A stretch of 11,100 bases of DNA from Desulfobulbaceae bacterium (GTDB taxonomy: Bacteria > Desulfobacterota > Desulfobulbia > Desulfobulbales > Desulfocapsaceae). A model generated the notes under the pieces. That model worked only from the letters and a program-made list of their open reading frames with translations. It was not told the DNA's origin and did not search any database. A program made the position numbers and the translations under genes. Below, one piece after another: positions 5,763 through 11,100 of this stretch; the stretch's first letter is position 1; every line of letters starts with the position of its first letter. The stretch covers positions 1 to 11,100 of the forward strand of contig JAIRRG010000235.1 of assembly GCA_031256095.1 (NCBI GenBank), read 5' to 3'.

Positions 5763-6134
5763 AGCCTCTCTCCTCCTCTCCTTGTTTAGTGATGAATTTC
5801 CCCAACCCGACAGTGGGCTGGGAGATCGATTTAGCGTTGAAGTTGGCGCTAACTAACGCCAACAGCCTTGCGTACAGACCAGAAGAGTTTTCCCTTTCAC
5901 CTACAAAAAACCTGAGCATGGTTACTGGTGCGACGCCCAGGGCTGTGGTTTACAGATATACAAAGTTAAACAGCAAATCCTTGCGGGCAGCAGGATACGC
6001 AAACAACATTGAATGGCCAAGCTAATCCGGCAGCATACTTCATTTTAAGGATGTACTCCTGTACTCCAGAAAATACATTTTTCTACTTATCGTGTTACTG
6101 TAGCAGTTAACTACTAAATACACCATTTGAAAAT
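5763..6134. promoter_or_regulatory. Porin leader region with overlapping dyads, no gene
   Basis: This gap between the acyl-CoA dehydrogenase stop and the porin start must hold the porin promoter. Two dyads overlap at 5831-5863: TTAGCG-N10-CGCTAA (5831-5852) and GTTGGCG-N8-CGCCAAC (5842-5863). Their arms cannot all pair at once. GTTACTG-TAG-CAGTTAAC (about 6093-6110) is a further near-palindrome. TGTACTCC is repeated in tandem at 6052-6067. Several short ORFs on both strands lack ribosome sites and are not called. I could not settle on a specific -35/-10 pair. Confidence 0.4.
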
Positions 6135-7841
6135 CTAAAAAATATACTTCTCCGCTTGCAGTGTCGCCGTTGCCAGCAACCGTTTCGCCGCCAGCAAACT
6201 GCCTGCGGCCAGCGGAGTTTTGGCGACCATGAGCGGCAGCAGATCTTCACTGGCCAGAAAACTGGCGCAGCGCTCGGCGGCAGCCAGGAAACGCTGCCTA
6301 CCGGTAAAGGCGCAGAGCAGTGCCACGGCCCGGAACTGCTCGTCCTTAACGGCGCTGGCTTTTTGGCAGGCTTTGGCGGCTCGCAGCGTGACGCCTTCGA
6401 GCGCAAAAAGCTGGATGGCCATATCGGCATAAGCCAGCAGGATTTCCTGCTCTTTGTCCAATGTGTCACCACATTGCTGTCTGGCCCTCTTGCCAAAAAG
6501 CAGGCAACACTCTCTCATGCCGGTCAACAGTTGCCGCTGCCCGGCCCAGGAGTTTTCCCAAACACCGGAGGCGGCAGGTGGAGGTGGCACGGCCACCTGC
6601 CGCAGCAAACGGCTGGCGACCAGCAGGCGGTTAATTTCGCTGGTGCCTTCGAAAATCCGATGCACCCGCTCGTCACGGTACATCTGCTCAATGGCATGGC
6701 CAGCGATATAACCGTAGCCACCGTGGACTTGCAGCATCTCGCTGATCACCTGGGCTCCTACTTCGGTGCACAAAACCTTAACCAGGGCGCACTCGGCGGC
6801 GTACCCCTCTATCACTTTCTGGCACAGGGTATAGTAATCAGCGGAGTTTCTATCAAGTTCGGAGAGCTCGCCGTCAAGCAAGCCAGCCAGCCGGTATACC
6901 GCCGATTCGGCGGCGAAGGCCAGGGCGGTGGCGTCGGCAAGCTTCTCCTGGATGGCGCCGAAGCTGCCAATCAACCTCCCAAACTGCTTGCGCTCGTTGG
7001 CGTAGCGGCTGCCTTCGGCCAAGGCGAACTTTGTCTGTCCCACACAAATAGCCCCAAGCTTGAAGCGGCCAACATTGAGGACGTTGAAGGCGATCTTGTG
7101 CCCCTTGCCAATTTCGCCGAGGAGATTCTCCTTCGGCACCGGCGCCGCGTCGAAAATCACCTGACAGGTGGAGGACCCGTGCAAGCCCATCTTTTTTTCC
7201 TCCGGACCCAACGACAGGCCCGGCGTATTCCGCTCCACCAGGAAGGCGGTGAAATGCTTTTTATCGACTTTGGCGAAGACGGTAAACAGATCAGCGAAAC
7301 CGGCGTTGGTGATGAATTGCTTGCTGCCGGTTAGGAGATAATGCTTGCCATCATCGGTCAGGGTGGCCACCGTCCGCGCCCCCAGGGCGTCGGAGCCGGA
7401 ACCGGGCTCGGTGAGGCCGTAAGCGCCGATAATTTCGCCCTTCACCATTTTTTTCAGATAACGCTCTTTCTGCTCTGGCGTGCCGTAGTAGATGAGCGGC
7501 AACATGCCAATGCCGGTATGGTTCGTACAGGACAGGCTAAAACCCCGCGACCAGGCCAGTTTTTCGCTCACCAGCATACTGGCGGCCTTATCGAGGTGAA
7601 GGCCGCCGTACTCCTCCGGCGCGTCGATCATCATCAGGCCCAGCTCGGCGCACTGTCTGAGCTTTTCCAGGACCAGATCGAAGTCCTTTTCTTCGATCCG
7701 GTCATTGACCGGCCAGATTTCCTCGACGGCGAAGCGTTCGGTCGTTCGCGCCATTTCCCGGTGTTCATCGGTGAAATCTTCCGGCGTGAAAATGTCGTGG
7801 ATATCCGTTTCCTGTAGCATAAAACCGCCACCGCGCGCCAT
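6135..7841 (-). CDS. Acyl-CoA dehydrogenase with C-terminal extension (YusJ/FadE, VLCAD/ACAD9-like)
   Basis: From the preferred start at 7841 the protein is 568 residues: MARGGGFMLQETDIHDIFTP, closely matching the start of Bacillus FadE (YusJ) and relatives. FAD-binding LTEPGSGSDALG is at about 143-154, QFITNAGFADLFTVFAK follows at 175, then the GEIGKGHKIAFNVLNVGRFKLG helix. The catalytic base Glu398 lies in YRDERVHRIFEGTSEINRL, placed as in MCAD/VLCAD. Residues after about 415 form the extra helical domain seen in VLCAD/ACAD9 types, suggesting long-chain or bulky substrates. It oxidises acyl-CoA to enoyl-CoA, passing electrons to ETF. The ATG at 7868 overlaps the stop of the ligase remnant (TAATG), but AAGGAG (7853-7848) lies six bases before 7841, favouring the internal start. 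No ETF genes are in view. Confidence 0.93.
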   Translation of the reverse strand: MARGGGFMLQETDIHDIFTPEDFTDEHREMARTTERFAVEEIWPVNDRIEEKDFDLVLEKLRQCAELGLMMIDAPEEYGGLHLDKAASMLVSEKLAWSRGFSLSCTNHTGIGMLPLIYYGTPEQKERYLKKMVKGEIIGAYGLTEPGSGSDALGARTVATLTDDGKHYLLTGSKQFITNAGFADLFTVFAKVDKKHFTAFLVERNTPGLSLGPEEKKMGLHGSSTCQVIFDAAPVPKENLLGEIGKGHKIAFNVLNVGRFKLGAICVGQTKFALAEGSRYANERKQFGRLIGSFGAIQEKLADATALAFAAESAVYRLAGLLDGELSELDRNSADYYTLCQKVIEGYAAECALVKVLCTEVGAQVISEMLQVHGGYGYIAGHAIEQMYRDERVHRIFEGTSEINRLLVASRLLRQVAVPPPPAASGVWENSWAGQRQLLTGMRECCLLFGKRARQQCGDTLDKEQEILLAYADMAIQLFALEGVTLRAAKACQKASAVKDEQFRAVALLCAFTGRQRFLAAAERCASFLASEDLLPLMVAKTPLAAGSLLAAKRLLATATLQAEKYIF

Positions 7842-7847
7842 GACCTT

Positions 7848-7853
7848 CTCCTT
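7848..7853 (-). promoter_or_regulatory. Ribosome-binding site that decides the acyl-CoA dehydrogenase start
   Basis: AAGGAG on the minus strand stands six bases before ATG 7841 and gives the family-typical MARGGGF start. The upstream ATG at 7866-7868 has GGAGG only about 27 bases away, too far to serve it, although TAATG coupling with the former ligase may once have used it. Confidence 0.65.
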
Positions 7854-7867
7854 GTCTAGCTGGTTCA

Positions 7868-8117
7868 TTAAAAAATGTCCCGGTACTGTTCCGATATCCT
7901 CCTTTTCAGGAGCTTGCCGGAGAATATTTTTGTCAACTCATCGCCGAAGACAATTTTCTTCGGCGACTCGGAACCGGCCAAATGCTTGCGGCAGTGTTCC
8001 GGCAACTCGTCTTCAGTCACCGAAAAGCCGGTTTTGACCTTGACCACGCACCAGTGTGGAAACCGCCACTTCCTCAACGGTCGGATACAAATAGATGGGG
8101 TCCTCGACCTGGTGCGA
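7868..8117 (-). pseudogene. C-terminal stub of an AMP-forming acyl-CoA ligase
   Basis: Two frames together give the C-terminal subdomain of an acyl-CoA synthetase (adenylate-forming family). The first (about 8117-8055) reads SHQVEDPIYLYPTVEEVAV, matching the EVExxLxxHPxVxEAAV block. The second (about 8053-7868) reads VVKVKTGFSVTEDELPEHC, RKHLAGSESPKKIVF and FSGKLLKR, the last holding the catalytic-lysine motif that adenylates the acid. Between them roughly a dozen residues (the GVPDxxWGE region) are missing and the frame shifts. Everything N-terminal of this, more than 400 residues in a normal enzyme of 500-550, has been deleted. The TAA overlaps ATG 7868 of the dehydrogenase. The cluster therefore once activated its own acid substrate and now must rely on another ligase or CoA-transferase. 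Confidence 0.85.
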
Positions 8118-8149
8118 GGTCAAATATGATCCACGGGCACACTCAGATA

Positions 8150-9397
8150 TCACAGCATCTCGATGGCGCAAGCCATGGCAACGCCGCCGCCGCCGCAAAG
8201 GGTGGCCAAGCCCAGGGTTTTGCCGCGCTTCTTCATCGCGTACATCAGAGTGACGATGATCCGTGCCCCGGTGGAACCAACCGGATGGCCGAGGCCGATA
8301 CCGGAACCATTGACATTGGTGATGTCGCGGTTCAAACCCAACTCGCGTTCGCAGCCGATATACTGGGCGGCGAAGGCCTCGTTGACCTCGACCAATTCAA
8401 AATCGGAAATGGCCAATCCGGAAGCGGCGCACAGGTTTTTCACCGCCGGCACTGGCGACAAGCCCATGATCGAGGGATGGCAGCCGCCCCTGCCCACCGC
8501 CTTGATTCTAGCCATCGGTGTCAGGCCCAGTTCCTTGGCCTTGTCGGCGGACATCAGCAGTAAACCGGTCGAACCATCGTTGATGCCACTTGAGTTGCCA
8601 GCCGTCACTTTACCGATTTTGGGGACGAAAGCCGGGGGTAGCTCGCGCAGCATGTCCATCGTCAGGCCCGGCCGGAAATGCTCGTCTTTATCGAAAATCA
8701 GCGGGTCCTTGCGTTTGCGTGGCACCGCGATCGGGACAATCTCGTCGGCGAACGAGCCGTCAGCTGTTGCCCGCTCCGCCTGGTTATTGCTGCGCAAGGC
8801 AACCTCATCCATCTCTTCGCGCGTGATACCCATGTGCTGGGCAACAAATTCCGCCGTATGACCCATGACGTAGGGTTTGCCAACAAACATGCTGTACGGC
8901 GGCTTGCTGGCATCGACCGGCCCGTTTTCGGAAAGTGGCATGATATGCGCGCCACATTGCAGGCCGCGGATCAACAGATCGACCATGGTCTGATCCTGCA
9001 GGCGGCAGCCCCAACGGGCTTTGGGCACCGTATAGGGCACACTCGACATGTGTTCTACGCCGCCAGCCAGGATAATGTCGGCCATGCCGGCCTGAATCAT
9101 GGCCATGCCGGATAGGGTCGCTTCCATGCCGGAAATGCAGACGCGGTTGATGGTGGCGGCAGTCACGGAATCCGGGATGCCGGCCAAAAGTGCCCCTACC
9201 CGTGCGACCGTTAAGGTATCAGCCTCCATGCAGCTGCCGTAGCGAACGTCGTCAATCAGCGCCGCATCAATGCCGGCCCGGCGGATTGTTTCTTTCATGG
9301 TGATGCTGGCCAGCGTCGCACTGTTCATATCGCGCAGCGTGCCGCCAAAAGTGCCGATGGCCGTACGGCAGGCGGCGACAATGACAACCTCTTTCAT
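8150..9397 (-). CDS. Acetyl-CoA acyltransferase / 3-ketoacyl-CoA thiolase
   Basis: A 415-residue thiolase, slightly longer than the usual 390-400. The nucleophile is Cys87 in INRVCISGMEA. NEAFAAQY is at 339-346, the activating His371 in GLGHPVGSTGARI, and the second active-site Cys401 in LCGGGGVAMAC. All four thiolase signatures are thus intact. The reaction is CoA-dependent cleavage of 3-ketoacyl-CoA (or reverse Claisen condensation), the last beta-oxidation step. The segment at about 158-180 (NGPVDASKPPYSMFVGKPYV) departs from the common GxxDPLxD pattern, and MEA replaces the usual LKA/MKA after the Cys loop. This may mark a subfamily with an unusual acyl group. The start at 9397 has a textbook AGGAGG. 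The TAA of the TetR remnant frame lies three bases upstream. The product acts with the dehydrogenase, hydratase and HSD10-like enzymes of this cluster. Confidence 0.93.
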   Translation of the reverse strand: MKEVVIVAACRTAIGTFGGTLRDMNSATLASITMKETIRRAGIDAALIDDVRYGSCMEADTLTVARVGALLAGIPDSVTAATINRVCISGMEATLSGMAMIQAGMADIILAGGVEHMSSVPYTVPKARWGCRLQDQTMVDLLIRGLQCGAHIMPLSENGPVDASKPPYSMFVGKPYVMGHTAEFVAQHMGITREEMDEVALRSNNQAERATADGSFADEIVPIAVPRKRKDPLIFDKDEHFRPGLTMDMLRELPPAFVPKIGKVTAGNSSGINDGSTGLLLMSADKAKELGLTPMARIKAVGRGGCHPSIMGLSPVPAVKNLCAASGLAISDFELVEVNEAFAAQYIGCERELGLNRDITNVNGSGIGLGHPVGSTGARIIVTLMYAMKKRGKTLGLATLCGGGGVAMACAIEML

Positions 9398-9400
9398 GTT

Positions 9401-9803
9401 TTATCCTCCTTGTTTTGGCTGGGACATGATCCCGTAAAAAATAAGATCGGCAATCAATTTGGCCGTCTCGTTCCTGAAAGCCGCTCCGTAAAAATGACCC
9501 ATTTCAGACACGAATGCTCAATAATTCCTAAAATGGTATTGTGGATAAAGGCGAGCGGTAGACCAGCGCGGCTATCCCCTGTGACGATACCTCCTGGACG
9601 ATGCCGACAAATCGCCGCATCAGGACATCTAAGACGGTTTCACCTGTATAAATGACATCCTGGACGATGCCGACAAATCGCCGCATCAGGGCATAGGCTT
9701 CGGTCTCAATGTGTTGATCCCCCATTTAAACATTGTTGGCACGAGCTTCCATCATACCAGTCAAGACGAGGTACCTGATATTAACAGCCGTGTTATTTTG
9801 CAT
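9401..9803 (-). pseudogene. Degraded TetR-family regulator
   Basis: ATG 9803, behind GGAG and one base after the stop of the chimeric gene (TAAgATG), starts MQNNTAVNIRYLVLTGMMEA and soon stops at about 9727. This looks like helix 1 of a TetR DNA-binding domain. The next frame gives IETEAYALMRRFVGIVQDVI with a repeated LMRRFVGIVQ. A further frame gives LAFIHNTILGIIEHSCLKW, and a last one GHFYGAAFRNETAKLIADLI ending GIMSQPKQGG and TAA at 9401. These are recognisable pieces of a TetR ligand-binding domain C-terminus. Most of the helix-turn-helix is gone, and about 130 codons remain of roughly 200. Such regulators usually repress acyl-CoA or aromatic catabolic genes in response to an acyl-CoA. 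Its loss suggests that the cluster is no longer locally controlled. The family assignment rests on pattern and composition, not on a conserved catalytic motif. Confidence 0.55.
9592..9690. repeat. Two perfect 33-bp direct repeats, period 66 bp
   Basis: The 33-bp unit at 9592-9624, starting TCCTGGACGATGCCGACAAA and ending CGCATCAGG, recurs identically at 9658-9690. The match continues for four bases beyond with one mismatch, and a short CGGT(T/C)TCA block matches again in the second half. The period of 66 bp is 22 codons, giving LMRRFVGIVQ twice in the minus-strand TetR remnant. It is best explained as an in-frame tandem duplication whose second half has diverged. Confidence 0.85.
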
Positions 9804-9804
9804 C

Positions 9805-10218
9805 TTACTGAACTCCCAGAATGAACGCGCTGCCTGAGTGTGCGGCGCCGCCCGCGGTTATGAGGCCAAACTTCGCGCCGGGGAACTGACGGTCGCCAGC
9901 GTTTCCATACAACAGATCAACCGTCTCGACGACACAATTGAGGCTATGGATATAGGCTTCCGATAATACCCCTCTACCAGTATTGACAGGCAGTTTGCTT
10001 TGTAAACCAGAGCGACCCTCGCGGAACAATTCCTCCAACTTTCCTTTTTTGCAGAATCCAAAGACCACTCGCCGCGGGTTGTTGCCGTTAATGTCGGCCA
10101 CGGCGATGCGTAGCCCTTGTTGGGCCAGATGTCGGCACATGGCCTCACCGATGCCGCGACCACTGCCAGTAATGCCAGTAATTACAGCTAGTCGTTCTTC
10201 CTTGAGGGGTTGGTTCAT
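9805..10218 (-). pseudogene. Chimeric ORF: SDR N-terminus fused in frame to an SCP-x-type thiolase C-terminus
   Basis: An unbroken 137-residue frame. Residues 1-46 are the Rossmann start of a short-chain dehydrogenase: RLAVITG..GSGRGIGEAM, then GLRIAVADIN with Asp42 ending beta-2. From about residue 51 the sequence is FGFCKKGK..., LPVNTGRGVLSEAYIHSLN, NAGDRQFPGAKFGLITAGG and AFILG. This is the C-terminus of the thiolase-like lipid-transfer-protein (SCP-x) family, including its PVNTxGGxLSEAYIHG block. The junction at about 10066-10086 removes the SDR Ser/Tyr/Lys centre and the thiolase nucleophile Cys, so neither activity can remain. A deletion of more than 1.5 kb is implied. SCP-x-type thiolases usually pair with a DUF35 (OB-fold/zinc) partner in side-chain or benzylsuccinate-type pathways; no such partner is visible here. 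No strong ribosome site precedes ATG 10218. Confidence 0.85.
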
Positions 10219-10285
10219 TTGCTTTTGCTCTATATAAGCTCCGTATAAAAGGTTATCAAGAAGATCACTCCATGAGCATCGGCTT

Positions 10286-11041
10286 TCACCCGATGGAGAG
10301 GCCGCCGCAGATGAACAAGGTCTGGCCGGTGACGAAACTGGCTTCCGGTGAGGCGAAGAAGGCGATGCAGTGTGCCACTTCTTCGGGCGTACCGGCGCGC
10401 TTCATGGGCGTGCGCGCGATGCTAGCGTCCTGGAACTGCGTCGGCGTGGTCAGAAACATGCCGGCGGCAATCATGCCCGGCGCGACGCAATTGACGGTAA
10501 TGCCTTTCGCAGCCGATTCAATGGCCGCCGTTCGTGACATGGCTTCGATCGCGCCCTTGGCCGCGCTGTAAGAAGTCCCGCCCAGCGCGCCTCGCGAGGC
10601 AATCGAACTCATGTTAATTATGCGACCGTACTTTTGCGCGCGCATGATCGGCAAGGCCGCGCGCATGCAATACATAGTGCCTTTCACGTGGCTGGCAAAG
10701 GTAAGGTCGAAGTCTTCGTTTTTCACTTTGGTGAAATAATCGTTGCGGACGACGCCGGCGAGATTGACCAGAATGTTCAACCGCCCATCCGTTTTGACGA
10801 GCTCGGTGATGAAACGGTCCACTGCCGCGCAGTCAGTCACGTTCAGGCCAACGCCTAGTGCGTCGATGCCTTCCGTGCGCAGCGCCGCCGCCGCCGCTTC
10901 AGCCTTATCGGCAGCCATGTCGGTCAGCACAACCTTCACCCCCGTCTTGCCGAGGGCGCGGCTGGCGGCCACACCAAGTCCACCGGCCGCGCCAGTTAGA
11001 ACCGCAAGTTTCTTGTCGCTCATCATCGATCCTTTTTTCAT
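10286..11041 (-). CDS. Short-chain dehydrogenase/reductase, FabG-like
   Basis: 251 residues from ATG 11041. TGAAGGLG is at 16-23, and Asp41 ends beta-2 (VVLTD), favouring NAD(H) over NADP(H). NLAG (93-96) replaces the usual NNAG. Catalytic Ser146 is in INMSSIAS, and Tyr158 and Lys162 in TSYSAAKGAIEA. VNCVAPGMI (183-191) and the C-terminal FVTGQTLFICGG complete a classical SDR of FabG type. It probably interconverts a 3-hydroxyacyl- and 3-ketoacyl-CoA or a related alcohol/ketone, and could be the stereo-complement of the HSD10-like enzyme. Start choice: AGGAGG lies only four bases before ATG 11041, whose ATGA overlaps an upstream stop. Met6/Met7 (11026, 11023) have an AAGGA nearby and give the more usual MSDKK start. 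The NLAG variant is uncommon but conservative. Confidence 0.88.
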   Translation of the reverse strand: MKKGSMMSDKKLAVLTGAAGGLGVAASRALGKTGVKVVLTDMAADKAEAAAAALRTEGIDALGVGLNVTDCAAVDRFITELVKTDGRLNILVNLAGVVRNDYFTKVKNEDFDLTFASHVKGTMYCMRAALPIMRAQKYGRIINMSSIASRGALGGTSYSAAKGAIEAMSRTAAIESAAKGITVNCVAPGMIAAGMFLTTPTQFQDASIARTPMKRAGTPEEVAHCIAFFASPEASFVTGQTLFICGGLSIG

Positions 11042-11100
11042 CGTCCCTCCTTTTTTACTGTTGGTGCTTTCAGGTCACCATTGCTTAATGATATTGACAG
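11038..11100 (-). CDS. Possible C-terminal end of an upstream operon gene (partial)
   Basis: The minus strand is open from the window edge for 20 codons (ending NGDLKAPTVKKEGR) to a TGA that overlaps the ATG of the FabG-like gene as ATGA. A four-base overlap is the classical sign of translational coupling, and the ribosome site of the next gene would lie inside this tail. Twenty codons are too few to identify a family or exclude chance. The other two minus frames contain stops in this stretch. Confidence 0.35.
   Translation of the reverse strand: MSISLSNGDLKAPTVKKEGR

Noticed and set aside
5789..6025. A 78-codon plus-strand ORF in the porin leader
   Set aside because: It has no ribosome site and no family resemblance, and lies divergent to the porin across its regulatory region.
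6156..7334. A 392-codon open frame on the plus strand opposite the acyl-CoA dehydrogenase
   Set aside because: It lies entirely antisense to a clear dehydrogenase with all its motifs, has no recognisable domain and no ribosome site, and is a by-product of codon bias in the real gene.
7866..7868. ATG overlapping the ligase-stub stop as the dehydrogenase start
   Set aside because: The next in-frame ATG at 7841 has AAGGAG at the right distance and gives the family-typical N-terminus. The upstream ATG has no properly spaced site, although coupling cannot be excluded.
9592..9690. Possible two-repeat CRISPR
   Set aside because: Only two units and one gap, no cas genes, and the repeat reads as protein (LMRRFVGIVQ) at a 22-codon period inside a TetR remnant, so a tandem duplication explains it better.
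1..11100. tRNA, rRNA or riboswitch
   Set aside because: I saw no cloverleaf with a CCA-type end, no rRNA-like conserved blocks and no known riboswitch core in the intergenic stretches.

Overview
The window comes from a Gram-negative bacterium, probably a proteobacterium in the broad sense. The evidence is a classical 16-strand-type outer-membrane porin with a signal peptide. The species cannot be resolved from the sequence. All intact genes lie on the minus strand and most have strong AGGAGG-like ribosome sites. The plus strand carries only insertion-sequence debris, at the left end.

Layout, left to right. 1-104: an unassigned open minus-strand frame running off the window. 105-1653: an IS graveyard, consisting of an IS1595-family element with recognisable ends and three inactivating lesions, an IS630-family transposase with an internal deletion, an IS5-like C-terminal scrap and a probable IS481-type N-terminal scrap. 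1806-4287: a type-II (HSD10-like) 3-hydroxyacyl-CoA dehydrogenase and an enoyl-CoA hydratase, with decayed coding stretches before and between them, then the porin terminator. 4287-5762: the porin. 6135-9397: a YusJ/VLCAD-like acyl-CoA dehydrogenase, the 3' stub of an AMP-forming acyl-CoA ligase, and a thiolase. 9401-11100: a wrecked TetR-family regulator, a chimera joining an SDR N-terminus to an SCP-x-type thiolase C-terminus, a FabG-like SDR, and possibly the tail of one more gene at the edge.

Together the intact genes supply all four beta-oxidation steps (acyl-CoA dehydrogenase, enoyl-CoA hydratase, 3-hydroxyacyl-CoA dehydrogenase, thiolase) plus an outer-membrane channel that could admit the substrate. 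This is a fatty-acid, branched-acid or aromatic/alicyclic-acid catabolic cluster. What is unusual is that intact genes alternate with broken ones: the ligase, the regulator, a second SDR, a second thiolase and at least one or two unnamed genes are reduced to stubs. Remaining stop/start overlaps (TAATG, TAAgATG, TGAtATG, TAAaacATG) still mark the old operon. Several lesions are short tandem duplications or frame-preserving deletions. I see no clear evidence of a wholly new system. The most interesting features are the chimeric SDR-thiolase frame, the 66-bp duplication in the TetR remnant and the unidentified decayed genes.
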